DNA of 64,000 bases from Neolentinus lepideus HHB14362 ss-1 (GCA_001632425.1 KV425561.1:62001-126000); one strand, 5' to 3'. Positions 1 to 13,900 are shown, numbered from the stretch's first letter. Numbers and translations are program-made. The notes: generated by a model not told the origin, from the letters alone.

Positions 1-2508
1 GCACTTCGCCACCATCACGATCGGCACGCGCTGCTGCTTCGACATCTCTGTCGTCGCATCGTCATAGTCGTAGAAACCCGCAAACACCTTCGCCATATTG
101 TGGCGTTTGTGCCCATCCGCGATGGCCACGTATGAGTGCGGCTCGACCTCGTTAGGCGGAATAATGAAGTCCTTCATCATCGTGAGGACGATATCCGGCG
201 TAGTCATATCATTTCCAGCACCCTTGACCATGCCATCAGCGATAACCAAGATCATCTTGTGGCTGTTGGGGTAATCCGTAGTCGCCAAAGAGTCTAGCGT
301 CGTCCGCAGACCCTCGACTGATTCGGAATAAGCCGTGACCAGACAGATGGTGTGTACGAGGGGGTAACCGAAGGGCTCATAGTCGGGAGGAGGTTGAGGA
401 ACGACATTGTGCAGAGGGAAAGGGCACTGGCTATCCACAAACGAACCACGCGGAGAATCTAAAGATGTGGTGCTGCGAGACCTGCAACATCGCCCAATCA
501 GCTGCGCTATGAATCGCCAAGACTGAAGACACTCACCCATAATACGTATTCCTCTTGTTATCCAACATCCCGTACGCAGTCGTCGGCCGCCCACCCATCT
601 TAGTCAGAATATTATCCGCAGGCGTAAACCGACTCGTGCTAGGCAAAAAGCCCTTCTTGCCAACCTTCTTCGGCGCGAGCCCGTTCTTGTTCACATTCGG
701 CCTGTACTGGCTGGGGGCCGGGCGGTAAATATCGTTCGTCCAGTTCTCAATCTCAGCTTGACGCTGCATACGCTGTTCGTACGTCTCATGCTTGAACGTA
801 CCCAGTTTGCCGGAGAAGAACCACGCAAAGAGGACAGCCATTCCGAACCGGATCGCCACGACGCCGATGATGAAAATGAGGGAAAGGTAGAGCACAATTT
901 GGGAGGCGACGCATCCAATAGTATTCGTGTCGATGAAACCAACGGTGACCACGTCCTGCAGGCATTGCGCAACTTTCTTCTGGTTAGTTCGCAGGAAGTA
1001 GCTAGTGAGATCGCGGGCGTTGTAGGTTCCGTTGGCGTACTTGAGTTCGTCAAAAATGGCAGGGTAGTTGACCTGAGCCTTGTTCAACCACTGCAGGAGA
1101 CCCAGATCAAGCACGTTTCTGGTTAAGAAAGTAAGATATCAAATGTTAAACAGCATGAAGATAACATTACGCACTGCTGGAAGACTACCAGGTTCCTCGA
1201 CGAATTCTTCAAATCATCCCAGGTATAATAAACCTGCCCCATGGCGTTCATCTGAGCAAGACCGCTCCTCGCGGTACTCGAGACATGACAATTTGTCGAG
1301 TCTTCGTACCCAGTCAAGTTCGCGGGGCTGGTGCCATACTGATTATAGATGTTGCACGGGAAATACCAGTCGAGATTGTGGCCGCTACCGGTTATACTTG
1401 AGCTGCTCGCCTTGGTAATCAAGCCCAGACAGTTCTGATTAACCTTTTGGAACATAAACGACGCGTCATTGCCGGCAAGTCCCCAACCGCCCTCCTCGAG
1501 GGGGTTCGACTGACCATCGAACATTGGCGGCGCGGAAGGGTGGTGGAACTTGGTAAAGTCATAGTCGTACCCGTGGATAATCACTGAGCCGTTGGTAATC
1601 TGTCCGGCATGATAGCGATTGGGAGGTTTCCCGCAAACCGTCTCTGTGAATCCGAAAGTGAGATAGCCGACGCCAGCCATGAGGACCATAATGAAACTGA
1701 TAAGTCCCATTTTCTCCCGCCATGCTCGTTGCGACTCAGGCGTCTTGATGCCTACACAATAATTCAGATAGGAAGATGCGAGACGCGGTATACAACTCAC
1801 CGCAGACTTGAAGGAGAAAACCAGGGACAAAACAAGTGAGGATATAGGAATAGATAAAAAACGCATCCTTGGGGCCCGGCCCTATATTGTCAAAACAACC
1901 TGTCCGCTGCTTCTTGCCACCCGGAGGCACATTTCCAGCACCCTGCGATTTTCGTCTGCGTAATGTACCCCTTCTGAATATTGCAAGGCCAGACTCTGGT
2001 GTGTCCTCTTGGTCCCGCTCCAGTAGCGACTTGCCTCGCCTTAGCTGTGGAGGCATCGGCGCATTGCCGGTCGCTATATCGACATGAGATTTCGCAAGAA
2101 TCCAGCTGACGATGACCACGTACTTGATGGTTGAACGCCTACCCGACCCCGTCCCGCCTCTTCTAACTGTGCAGCATGAGAGCGGTAATGCCACTGTCGA
2201 TGGCCCGGCTCGATCTTCTCGCGGTCAGGCTTGACTAGACTCTTCTTTCTCAGCACTCGCCCGTCCGACGAACTCTCGTGGTCGACGTTGTTGGCGTATG
2301 CCGACAGCATGCGACGCTCGTGCTCGAGTGGTTCGCTGCGGTCGCCGAGTTCGCGGTCATTGAACGAGATGTTATTGCGAGAAGCGCTGTACGGAAGCGG
2401 GGAGACAGGTGGCCGGGTCAGGTCGTCCCGGTAAGACGGCGGGGATTGAGGAGACTGAGGGGACTGAGGTGGGCGCGAACGCGGGGGTCGGTGGTCGCGA
2501 CGGTCCAT
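1..2508 (-). CDS. Chitin synthase, class IV-type (Chs3-like), N-terminal part
   Basis: Membrane glycosyltransferase that polymerises GlcNAc from UDP-GlcNAc into cell-wall chitin. Translation starts at the ATG at 2508 ([11 protein letters not shown]) and runs off the left edge of the window, so only the N-terminal part is seen. The first exon is Pro/Ser rich and holds the conserved stretch [19 protein letters not shown]. After the first intron (donor GTACGTGG, acceptor GATATAG) follow a Gly/Arg-rich segment and a membrane segment ([20 protein letters not shown]). Another intron leads to a second membrane helix ([15 protein letters not shown]), a long luminal domain with N-glycosylation-like sites, and a third membrane segment ([20 protein letters not shown]). 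A last visible intron near 480-535 opens the catalytic domain, where [20 protein letters not shown] and [14 protein letters not shown] are typical. The catalytic QxxRW motif lies outside the window. The family is clear; the exact class is inferred from the long luminal domain. Confidence 0.9.
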
Positions 2509-3901
2509 GACGGACACGCGCAGCGGGGGAGAATTGGCTGGGGAGGAGGAGGAGGTTACGAAGAGGAGAACAGAAACGGCAGCATGCACTGTGTGACACG
2601 TTCCAGATTCAGTCTCGTCGCGGCAAAACAGTCTATTTCTTTTCAGCCTCGCACCTAATTTGGAGATCGGAGTTTGGATAATAGTGAGACCCGGGACACC
2701 TGGTATAGAAAAGATTCTAAGACCGTGTAAATTCTACATCGCGTTGTAAGCAATGCATAAAATGTACCAGATTTGACACGGAAAATATTCACACACAATG
2801 AGTGAAGGAACGGGGTCACTGAACCTTATGTATCAGAAAATTGGGAAGAAATCTATGTCCGTTGAACTTGAAGATCATCATAAATCTCGAGGACGGATTA
2901 ATTACAATAATCATATTTGGCTAGCATGCTTTCGATCTTTGAAGCAAGGTGACTGCACATTAATGATGCGCAATCCGACTCGGAATATTTGGTTTGAAAA
3001 CCAAATATAAAACTTAGTTACCCCAGGATCTAAGCGACCTAATTATGTCTATCAAACTCATCTGATGTTGAGTAACACCCGTATGACCACCACATCTCTG
3101 GCAAACCCGTCTACATTCCTAGCAAGTGTACTGGCATGCACTTTCACGTATCATATAGAGTAGCACCTCCTGACCCGCCCTGTCATTGATTTTCAAGTCC
3201 GTGCGCGGGAACGAGCAAGGCGGAACCACGGACGAACTCACACCGCCTCCAATTGATCATGGGAGGTACTCATGTCGGAGACACGCTACCGTGCTCACTG
3301 AAATATCTTCAGCCAAGTGGGCAGCCTACAATTACATGGGCTTCGCAGGCAGCTGGGTCAACAGGACGCCATAACGCTTTTTGATCGTCACTCGATGCCG
3401 CGAGAACTTGTCGTCGGGCGAGAAACGTGCTGGCCACCAATTCATGTCAACGCTATACCCGATCGCACGTTGGCCTGTACGACGTACCAGGATGAGCGCT
3501 CTTGGTAATTTTACCGCTCTCGGTGATTTTCTGTCCGACATATCCATTCAGCGTTGTGCGTCATACATGGAGCGGAAAACGCTCACCTTCAACGTGTAGA
3601 CCCTGTTTCCGCTCTCGTCTAGCGTATACATGAGATGCATGGTGACAGGCTGGAGGACCGCAGAATGAAAGCCTACAGTGTATTGGCTGGAAGAGAGATT
3701 TGAGTGTGTTCCGTAGCGATACTCGGCCACGTGAGTACTCCCACGACCATCACGGCAGTAACCGGAATACTTGTTTAGTAGTAGCTGTTTACTCATGTGC
3801 GATTACTATTGTTCGGTGGGCGCCAGTCATGTCGGATTACCTGCCAAACCGACCCCCGCTTTTCCTCAGCGGCCCTCGACCTCTGCTCGCAGTCGTGAAC
3901 G
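2509..3901. promoter_or_regulatory. Divergent intergenic region between chitin synthase and SEC14-like gene
   Basis: About 1.4 kb between two divergently transcribed genes, so it must carry both promoters. Short ORFs occur on both strands, for example near 2798-3010 and 3548-3796, but none has domain-like composition or a sensible splice pattern. The 2650-3060 part is AT-rich. No repeat or RNA gene was recognised. Confidence 0.5.
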
Positions 3902-5224
3902 ATGGCGCCGACGCACACCATCCTAACACAGCCCGCGCCGGACACTTCGATCAAACCGTGGACGTACACCGACGAACAGTACGCACAAATCGAGGCACTG
4001 CGCTCCGTACGCTGTCCGATTAATTAGACTCCTGACAGGAGCACTAATAATGCCTGGTCTGGATTCTAGTATGCACATTCATTGCTGCTGCCAGAGGACG
4101 ACCCATATCACAAGTGGGAGCACCGGTGGCTCACCAAGCCGGACACTATCCCGCGCTACATGCGCGCAGCGAAATGGAAACTCGAGGATGGCAAGAAGCG
4201 CATCAAAGGCACGCTCGAATGGAGGCGCGAGTACAAGCCCGATTTGATACCGCCGGACGAGGTCTGTCTTGGCGCCTTCACAAGAAGGCTTCATTTCAAC
4301 CTAATCAGAATGTTCACTTGACGTTGTCTGACAGGTCCGGCCAGAGGCAGAGACTGGCAAGATGTACGACTCGTCTAATATGGCAATTTTGGATTTTTTC
4401 ACCGCTCAATTGTGTCTAGTGTCATAAATGGCTTCGATAAAGACGGCCGGCCAATCATCCACATGCGCCCCGACCGAGAAAACACGCAGCAGAGCCCGCG
4501 ACAGCTCCGCCATCTCGTGTGGTGTCTGTACGTCCGCCAGTCCACCTACATCCACGCCAGTACTAATGCGGACCTCAATCAGAGAACGTACCAAAGACCT
4601 CATGCCCCCGGGCGTCGAGTCCTGCGTCATCCTCATCGACTACAGCCGCACGACGCTGCGCACGAACCCCTCCATCTCCATCGCGACCAAGGTCCTGCAC
4701 ATCCTCCAGAATCACTACGTCGAGACCCTCGGCCGCGGCGTCGTCGTCAACCTCCCCATGCTCCTCAACTTTTTCTACAAGGGCATCTCGCCGTTCCTTG
4801 ACCCCGTCACGCGGGATAAGATAAGGTTCAACCCGAATCTGTTGGATTTGATACCTAAGGAGCAGCTGTATAAGGAATTTGGCGGCGAGTTTGATTACGA
4901 GTTTGATTTTGAGAGTTATTGGGAGCAGATCTGCTCGTGAGGCCACCAGTTGATGCTGTCTTGGAATCATTACTAATAGTTTATTGAGCAGGACCTGTAA
5001 AATCGCATCCGACGGGACAAGGGTCGAAGATCCGTCACCTGAGCAGTATGTCTACCGTTGGTCCGTTCTGTCCTATCCGACGTTAAATGATCTCTCTGCA
5101 CAGCGCACCGGGCCACGAAACGCCAGTCACGCTAGTCGGCGATCACGACTCAACGCCATTGTCGAAGGAGGCGGAAGCCATCTCGAGTGCACCGCTCGCG
5201 GAGCAGACAGCACCTGTTGCATGA
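3902..5224 (+). CDS. SEC14-like CRAL-TRIO lipid-transfer protein
   Basis: Phosphatidylinositol/lipid transfer protein of the SEC14 superfamily, expected to be cytosolic or at membrane contacts. Seven exons give 320 codons in one consistent frame: 3902-4006, 4070-4261, 4335-4363, 4420-4527, 4583-4936, 4992-5045 and 5104-5224. The N-terminal CRAL-TRIO helices are visible (KWEHRWLTKPDTIPRYMRAA, then GTLEWRREYKPDLIPPDE). The lipid-binding core follows, with GFDKDGRPIIHMRPDRENT, RQLRHLVWCLERTKDLMPPG and SCVILIDYS. It ends with NFFYKGISPFLDPVTRDKIR and the typical closing segment GGEFDYEFDFESYW. The tail is short and acidic, ending in PLAEQTAPVA. The start ATG is the only one in frame with the first CRAL-TRIO helix. 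The first intron has a good branch-point-like CACTAATAAT. Which SEC14 paralogue this is cannot be told from sequence alone. Confidence 0.9.
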
Positions 5225-5719
5225 TTCCATGATCTTTATTATCTAGCCCTTGTTTTGTTTATTCATTCTGGATTGCTATCCTCACACTAAACAGATACTC
5301 GTCAAAGTAGTTGTTTCGCCCGAAAGGCTGTATGTCGATGTACATGTGTGTAAATATACACGTGGATGCGAAGAAGTGAATAATAAGCGTGAAAAGTTGT
5401 ATGCAACAAAACCGAGCCATAGCCAAGACGACAAGACATGGGAAGATGGGCGTCAGTGTGCCTATGTACACTGTAGAAAATATCTGAGCTGAATGATGAA
5501 TGAGTGCGGTATATATAACAAGGTGCAAGAGGAGAGTAGTAGAGACTAGAGTCAAGGATTGTATGATTAATGGCTCCCTAGAGTCCAGCGTGTATAGGAT
5601 GAAAATGAAATGAGATGAATATGCGACAAGCCCGGTCCAACAAGGGCATCCCCCTTCTATACATCTACGAAACAAAACGAAACATAAACATCAGCGACGA
5701 ATGAGTGTGAGTGTGGACG
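5225..5719. other. Shared 3' region of two convergent genes
   Basis: About 500 bases between the stop codons of the SEC14-like gene (+) and the Ser/Pro-rich gene (-). It is AT-richer than the neighbouring exons and probably holds both 3' UTRs and polyadenylation signals. No separate gene is seen. An 80-codon and a 138-codon ORF overlap here on opposite strands without domain-like content. Confidence 0.5.
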
Positions 5720-8700
5720 CTATGGCCCGTCTCTCAGCGCAGTGTGGTACCGCGCGGTCCAGCTCGAAGGCGGCGGCGCCTTCTTCCCCGACGACGGCCT
5801 CGGCTGGTCATGCGGCGACGACTTCGTCCTAGGTCTCAAGCCACCACGCGCAGGTGCCGCCATCTGCCCCATCGACTCAGTCCGCGGAGAGTAAAACCCC
5901 TGCCCCTGCATCATCGAGTTGCGCGGTGGCCCAAACGACTCGCCGTACACGCTGCGCGAGCCCCAGCCGCCAATTTCACTTCCGGCGTCCGATGCAGCAT
6001 ACGCCGAGCTCGGACCCGCCGGGAACATCACGCCGCCATTTGACCAGCCAGCGTTCATGCCACCCATACCCATGCTACCGTTATACGCGGACGAGGCGCC
6101 GCCATAGGTAGAACCAGCATAAGTCGAGCTGCGCTCCCACTCATCTGCGGCAGCTGCCATGGCTTGCTGGGCGACGGCCATCTGGTACGTCTGCTTCGCG
6201 ATCATCATAGCGCGCTCGTGCGCAGCAAGGAAGGTCTGTCCAGCGCTCGGAGGTGGGGGAGGGATCATGAATGCTTGTGGTGACAGCATACCAGTAGATT
6301 GAGGAGTGAGCATAGGAGTAGGAGGAGCACCGCTAGGCCAGGCACCCCAGTGCATTGGTGGTTGTAATGAAGGACCGAAGTTCATACCAGGCATGCCACC
6401 ACCCATCATAGGATTAGGTGCGTTGAGCATATTCATGCGAGGGCCCATATTAGCCGCACCGATCGGGGCGTCTTCATCCTCGTCCTCATCGTTATCAATA
6501 GATCCGCGGCCATTGACGATATTTCCGAGCTAGCGAACAATGTCATTGCTAGTAGGTTTCTGGTATAAAATTAACATACCTCAATAGCGGCCTTCGCCTC
6601 ACTCCTTCTCCGCTCTTTCCTCTTCTGCTCAGCCTCTTTATCCATCATCTCTGCCCTCTCTCTCGTGACTGTCGTCGGCCTTCCTCTCTCCCGCTCCTGT
6701 TCCTTAATCTTATTCACCTCATCCTCAAAAGTCACGCTCGAGCTCTTCTTGTGCCCTTTCCTGCGAGCAGTGTCCGCATTACTACTCGTATTGCTCGCGC
6801 TCTTATTATCCCAGCTTCTGTCATTACCGTAATCACTGCCGTCCTTCGGCGTATAGGGTGCTCGGCCACTACTAGAATCTCCAGTAGAGCTAGCAGGGCT
6901 GTTGCCCCGCATCCCGCGGCCAAAATTGTCATGTTCAGCAAATGGCTTCCGAGGCATGGGATTGTTCCCAAAGCCCGATCCGGGAGGAATGAGGGATACA
7001 AGGGTCGAAGGGCGGGCAGTCGAAGGTTGATAAGATCTCGAAGACGAAGTAGACATGGATGGAGGATGCGAGCCTAATCCTAAAGCAGCATACGACGAAT
7101 TTGCACGGGGAGCAGGCCCCGGGGTTGGCGGTTCAGTCGTGATCAGAGGCTCAGAAATAGTATGTGTAGAACGTGGACGAGAGGTAACGCTGAACGACGG
7201 AGGCGATTCGCGCTGCCTGACGGGAGTGGGTACTATCCTCTTGACCTCCTTCTGCTCTACAGGACTCGCGCTAGGAGACATCGACTCAGGTGAGCTGGTG
7301 ACGGGCTTCGGTCCAGGGCTGACAATGGCAGAATCGGGGTTAGTGAGAATGGGGCTGAACGAGAACAATTCCGGATACGCAGCAGCATCCACTGAAGAAG
7401 TCGTATTCCGTCTCGGCTTAGGCTGCTTCATAGCAGCAGCAGACGCGGACGCTGAATCCCGCTCTACTGCAGAAAGGTTATCCGTGCTTTTCCCGCCAAG
7501 GCCCTTCGTTAAACCGGCCAGCCGCTCAGTCAGATTAGTTGGCGAGAAAGAAGTAGCTGTGCTGTTTGCACCCTCCTTCTCCTTATGCGGGAGAGCAGGC
7601 GACGGCCCGAGCGCAGAAATGTCAATAAGGGGCTGAGAAGGCTTCCTAGTTCTGGACGTTGCGGAAGAATTGCTGACAGCTGACGCCGAAGTTCCCGGCC
7701 GCTTAGGCGGCACAAAGCGCGCGAGGGGTGCATCATCCTCGTCGGTCTCGTCCTCTGAACGCGAGCTTTCGGATTCAGAGGTGTCAGCATTCCTGGCCGG
7801 CTGTCGCTGGTGAGCCGAAATAGCTGTGTTTGACGGGGAAGATGTAGCAGCTGACGGAAGGGGATTGAATGATTGTGACAAGCTCAGCAAACAAGATTCT
7901 GTCCAAGAACGTAATGATTAAGCTCACCTCCGGCAGCATTCGCAGCAGCGAGCTGGGAAGCTCGTTGAGCAGCGGCACTAGGAGCCAATGCAGATGTGGA
8001 AGCTGACGCCCGCGCGCGACTATGTGGACTGGGAGATCCTCTAATGCTTTCCGAACCGCTTGGAGTGTTCCGTATCCGGGGCGACTGACCATGACCCAAT
8101 TCAGATTTGCTCCCAAACGAAGGCTTCTGCATATTGTTCGACGAGATAGCACGGGAACGATGCCCGAGCTCGGAACGAGACTTTTGCGTGATCGTTCGCT
8201 GCCGATCAGGACGCAAGGTTGCTTCAGCGTCAGAGTCGGACTCTTCCTCTTCCTCGGATTCCTCGTCGGATGACGAGTTCGTGGGGATAGCAGGCGCTGA
8301 GACCTTCCGTGGTGGTTGACGTGCTGGTGTACGGGGACCCGCAGGCTGTACAGTGGAGCTTCTAGGGGACTGGCTCGGTGCTGCGGGTACTCGTGGTAAA
8401 TCGAGGTTTGATGGGGGGCGTAGCGAGGGAACTGGTGAAGGAGCGGCGCTCCGGCGTGCTTGTGCCTCTCTAAAGGCTGCAACAGATATCCTTTGCGAGG
8501 ACTCTGATGCTATGCTGTTGCCTCGGGGTCGTACTGGTGGGGGAGTAGGGGAAAAAGGTATCGACGGAGACGGTGAGACGGCACGGGGAGAAATAGATGG
8601 TGACTCGGAAGGACCGACGTGGCGGAAAGCCTTAAGATTAAATGACTCCACCGGTGGAGAGGGTGGCCGTGTCGGCTTCGACTTCGTCCGTTCACGAGTG

Positions 8701-9254
8701 GCCCAGGCGAAAAGAGCGGACTTTTTGTGAGGGGTGGAGCCTAGAGGATCGGAAGACTTGTTATGTTTCTTGCCCATGTCCGTCCTGATAGAATCCTGGG
8801 AGCCTTGGCGCAAATGACCCGGCTCGTGGGGGAGAGATCTGGTTGAGCGTGCACCGTGCGGGTCACCATACGCTGACGAGGCAAAAAGAGACTTTTTATC
8901 GGGTAGCGGGACCTTGAGAAGGTCTAAGTCTGCCTCTGAAGCGGCGCTAGAAAAGGTAGAAGACTTGGAATCGCGTGTAGCGTCGTCGATATTCTTCGCC
9001 GAGGCTAGTGCGGGACTCCCATGCTGTCCCTTTCGTCGGAAGCCCGGCAACTTCAGCTTACTTGAAGAGGCTGTTACAGGACCGTTATAGACGTCGTGTC
9101 CATTGCGAGAAACCGGCAGATTTGATGTGGGCAGAACATATTCGGATTCAGCATTCTCGGACTCGCTCCTGGAGGAGACACTGGTTACGCCCGTCGACTC
9201 GGTTGACGGTTGTCGGTGCTTGTCCCGCTTAGAGAACAAACCCAGTAGCGGCAT
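5720..9254 (-). CDS. Large Ser/Pro-rich low-complexity protein of unknown function
   Basis: Three exons (9254-7928, 7850-6580, 6529-5720) give 1135 residues. The start at 9254 reads MPLLGLFSKRDKH; an in-frame ATG at 9362 lies upstream but its extension is less natural. The protein is almost wholly disordered: Ser, Pro and Thr runs, acidic patches (SDEESEEEEESDSDAEA and SEDETDEDDAPLARFVPP), and many SP/TP sites. A charged coiled-coil-like stretch (EDEVNKIKEQERERGRPTT) lies near the end of exon 2. The C-terminal exon is Met/Gly/Pro/Ala rich and contains AHERAMMIAKQTYQMAVAQQ, a likely helix. The intron 1 acceptor is chosen by phase: the nearer CAG sites give a 29-base or out-of-frame intron, while TCCGTCAG at 7858-7851 gives 77 bases in frame. 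No known domain is recognised. The composition suggests a phosphorylated scaffold or regulator, but that is only inference. Confidence 0.8.
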
Positions 9255-9963
9255 CGCTATGCACGACGACGAGGCAGGGCTGGAGAGTCGGCCAGCGTTG
9301 TGGAGAAGAGGAAGCTGCGGCCCAGGTAACGAGTGACGAGCAAGTCCAGCAAGCCCTCTCACGAACGTGACGGAACGCGAGGCATTTCGATCAATTCGCC
9401 TCCTGTTTCGATGCGAGGATCATGCATTTGACGGCAGTATCCATTTATGGAACAAATTCCCACACGTTTAGTCCCAGATTCCGAGCCACAAACTACTGGG
9501 AATAGTATTTTCTGCAGCAATCCGCAAGAAATAAACAAAGGCTCCCCTCGGTTGTCGTCATTTGTTCGTCATAAGTCACAAATTCGAGCCCATTCCATGC
9601 GCGTACACTGGACGCGTCGAGACGTTGGAAGTCGGAAGCTACAGGAAGCCCATCCCGAAACCGAAACGTGCATGGAATTACTTGCCATGCTTCCCCGATG
9701 CCGGTATATCTCAATTGCAGTTATTCTTGCACTCGATATTCCAGGCATGAATGTTTCCTGAACCCACGCTTCCGCTCGGGAACAGTAACTTATCGTAAGT
9801 TTATGGGTATAAAATTGTTGCAATCGTAGCTGCTCTCTCACCGCTCGCTGGACGATCTTCGGGTTGCTGTCCCGTCCCTGCATGTTTTTAGCGAACGGAC
9901 AGGAACCCCCTACGTGAGACAAGTAGAATACCGCTCGTGGGTTGTATACAGAAGACTTGAACT
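9255..9963. other. Intergenic, no gene seen
   Basis: About 700 bases upstream of the Ser/Pro-rich gene. Overlapping ORFs of 60-117 codons occur on both strands, but none shows domain-like sequence or consistent splicing. It probably contains the promoter of the minus-strand gene. Confidence 0.4.
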
Positions 9964-10266
9964 CTACTGAGGAACGGTAATGCTGCCCTTAGGTCGAACA
10001 GTCCGATCCCAGCGCACAAACCACCACGCCACAATACAGCAGGACTTGACCTTGGGATCGGCGTAGCGAGCGAGGGCTTCGTCGTCTCTGTAGAAGACCA
10101 ATCAACACATTCGCGGGCTGTGCGGTCGATCTAAACTTACATTAATCTTCCATGCTTCCGTCTTCGCGGTCGCGTCTGCACATGCAAAAGTAACAACGGA
10201 TCGAGGTCCGGCTTGCGTATCGAAAGCTTCCCATGTGTCTAGCTTGCCTCGTTGCAAGCATCCCAT
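9964..10266 (-). pseudogene. Possible small two-exon gene or gene remnant, unknown
   Basis: On the minus strand an ATG at 10266 opens MGCLQRGKLDTWEAFD and continues through SVVTFACADATAKTEAWKIN to a consensus donor GTAAGT at 10140. A pyrimidine-rich acceptor CTTCTACAG follows. Just after it, a second open segment reads DDEALARYADPKVK, then SCCIVAWWFVRWDRTV, and stops with TAG at 9966-9964. Both segments have the look of real protein, with many Trp, Asp and Ala. However, the phase across the canonical splice sites does not match: the acceptor is two bases off. The gene may use another splice site, or be frameshifted. The family is not recognised. Confidence 0.3.
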
Positions 10267-10990
10267 GGCATAGAAGTAGCTCCGATAAGCCCTCTAGTGA
10301 CCACGCAGTCTCATGTGCGTCGGATTATCGGTTCGTGCCAGTGGACTAGGTATTGGTCACGACGAGTAAGGGCATCGACCATCACGATATCAGCCCCTAC
10401 ACGTCGTCGACGTAGCATAATCAGGCGCGAGCATCGGAATAAGATACAAAGTGCTGTCACGGTTGACGAGGAGTAACCATAAGGCATGAAGGGGCATTTC
10501 GGCGAGTGTGCGTCTCAACATGCGACGTCACCGGTACTCTTGTCGAGTCATGCGGCTCTGTAAAGCTAGTCCGAGGTCCTGATCGCGGTACCTATCAAGT
10601 TGAAACAGCACACAACGAAACTTGAATCAAGCATGAGAGATAGATGTGAAGAGCGCTGGAGAACAGCCCGAGCCAGGTTATTCCTGTACCAGAATCCGCG
10701 CAGAAGTCGTGTGTACCACTTGCGCAAGGTCACCTAGCAAGAAAGAGCCGCAGACAGGAAAAAGTTGCAAACATCTCAAGACCTCCCAACCTTCCGCGTC
10801 AAAACGGGCTCAATTCGAGATGGTCAGTGCGCAACATTCCACGGCGTGATCGTTGACTCGACCGTGAGAAACCCCAAGTCCAGAACCGTCGTTGTTTGGC
10901 TGCAGCGCCCCGATTCCCTTTCGCCCCTTGTCATTAACCACAACAGCCTCCGCCGTCGTCGTCAACAACTCTCTACACAACTAAATAACA

Positions 10991-11731
<741 letters not shown>

Positions 11732-12619
11732 GCTATCATATTTCTATCTCGTGTCGCTTTTGTTCCCTACTCTAGTTATGTTATGAGCGTCTTTTGATCA
11801 TGTATCATGTATTATGAGTTTCGGTAAGGTACGGCCATATTCGAATCATATATAATATGTTGTAAAAACCCTTATGCCGACTTGAGATGTGATATATGTC
11901 CCATTTTGGTGGATATATATGTTGTGAAAGTTTGGCATGATGCGGTCACTTGCACGTTGCGCATGCCTTGATGTTGGAGACTTCTTCATTGCAATATTGG
12001 ACTACGGTGAGTCAGTCCACGAGATTGACTGAGGGAATCCACGAAAACTGTATTCAGAACTGTAGGGCCCTATATTATGGTCGTTCGTAGAGTCCCTTGC
12101 AGGTGCTGCGCACAACTAGTAGCCGTCGACCGTGCTGGACCTAGAAACGATTTTTTACTTATGCTGCATTATTGATTATCCCAAAGGGACACTAGAGGAT
12201 TAATCCAGAAGAACGTATGTCGAAGCGCTAGCGTCTTCCCCTGATATGATGATACGCTTTCGGCCATTTAATTATATCTCGCCGTTTCAGCATAGGACGA
12301 CGCAGCTACGCGGCGAGATGCTAGTTCGTTTCCCACTGCACTATTCTGGGATTAGTCCAAAAGTATAATCTGGCCCTCACAACTGACGGGACAGTAGGTT
12401 AACAAGCCTACAGATGCGTTCAAACCTCCATCTTACGCATACACGGATACCATCGCACCGGCAGGGGCTGGAATTACGGATCATATCAACACCAGATGCC
12501 TTCAAGGCACTTCTCGTGATAACATAGGATGCATAAATACGAGGCATGGTTCTTGATAGATGCATCCCCACTGAAGTTGTCTGCTCCATTAGTCAATATC
12601 CCCGCAATACAACTAAAAG
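11732..12619. other. Intergenic, H3 3' region and hydrolase promoter
   Basis: About 890 bases between histone H3 and the alpha/beta hydrolase. The first 250 bases are AT-rich and probably hold the H3 3' UTR. Nothing gene-like was recognised; a 70-codon minus-strand ORF at 12377-12589 has no domain-like content. Confidence 0.4.
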
Positions 12620-13850
12620 ATGCCCCTAGCGCTGGTGGACGATCATGGTACACAGCTGTATTACGAGGATAGTGGTGCTCCTCTCAGCTCGACATATACT
12701 ACACTTTTCCTGATTCACGGCGCCGTGTTTCATAGCGGTGAGTTCTGATCAAGCTCGTAAGCATATGCTCATCTAATTCCATATTCAACAGCCATCTTTC
12801 AACGTCTCTTCCCGTACGCATCCGAACATCAACTTCGCCTTGTAACTGTGAACCGAAGAGATTATCCCGGCTCTACCCCGTACTCCCCAGAGGAGCTCGA
12901 AGTACTGCAAGGGCAAGACAAGAATGCGCAGACCGCTTTGTTGCGGACCCTAGGTTTGCAGATCTCTACATTCATCGACTGGTTTGTAAAGTCCAAGAAG
13001 ATACTCCCGTTGTCCGTGTCGACCGATGAACATAAGACTGGTGGATTCGCTATGATTGGTTGGTCTGCTGGGGGTGTCCTCGTATTGTCGATCTTAGCCC
13101 ACGCGCATACCTTTCTTGATGGAATTGTTCAAACGATCGGGGACTATTGCAGGACGTTCATTCTCTACGGTATGCTTTGATGATGCAACTATCATACCAT
13201 TATTTATAAAATGATTCAGACGTTCCGCAATTTATTTGCGAGCTGCCCTACCCTCCACCGGGAGCATATCATCCGATGTGGGATCCCACTATTCCGCAAG
13301 AGAGGATGCTACCCACCGCTTATTCTTGGATGTCTGGATACTTCGCACATCCATCGCCTTCGAGCCGCGCCATGTCAGGATTAAGCCAAGTCCTTAATAC
13401 GTCCAAGACACCGACCATCGACCGGATGACCCCCGCTGAGCTGGAGTCCGTCTCCTCCCTTTCGGCTCTCCAAACGTCCGACCGACTCCTTTTGAAGATG
13501 GCTCCTGGTGTACACTTGGCCAACTTGTGGCAAGCTCTCACTGTGAGTTCCACCTGTCATGATGGCAAATCAGTGTGGCCCGAGGCCGAGTGTAAGCTCG
13601 TTCTCTGCATGGAAAGCTCTTGGGAGACGTTCACCTGTCGTTGGGGAATAGAAGGGCAGCGCAAAGAGCTACAGGATCAGAATGTGCTATTGAGGAATTT
13701 TAGCGTACACGAGTTCTACGGGGCGAATCACTTCGTCAGTATTCCCTCGCTCTTTGTCTTGCGATCGTACTGATCGATTCTGCCGGGCAGGCTCATTGGG
13801 ATATACCGCAAGAGACAATAGATTTCATGGCTAATATAATACGGTCCTAA
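12620..13850 (+). CDS. Alpha/beta hydrolase-fold protein
   Basis: Serine hydrolase fold of unknown substrate. Four exons (12620-12737, 12792-13169, 13220-13734, 13791-13850) give 356 residues. The fold is shown by the early strand and oxyanion segment TLFLIHGAVFHSAIFQR, the loop NRRDYPGSTPYSPEE, and the nucleophile elbow GFAMIGWSAGG, which fits GxSxG. The late NHFAHWD supplies a candidate catalytic His. A GTGAGT at 13542 could look like a donor, but reading through keeps the frame and gives KSVWPEAECKLVLCME, so it was not used. No signal peptide is seen, so it is probably cytosolic. The stop lies only 50 bases from the stop of the DUF2235 gene on the other strand. Related fungal proteins include epoxide hydrolase-like and lipase-like enzymes; the reaction is not known. 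Confidence 0.85.
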
Positions 13851-13900
13851 TAAGATCGTCTCAACGAACTCATGCATGATGCGAGTTATCTTCATGTCAT

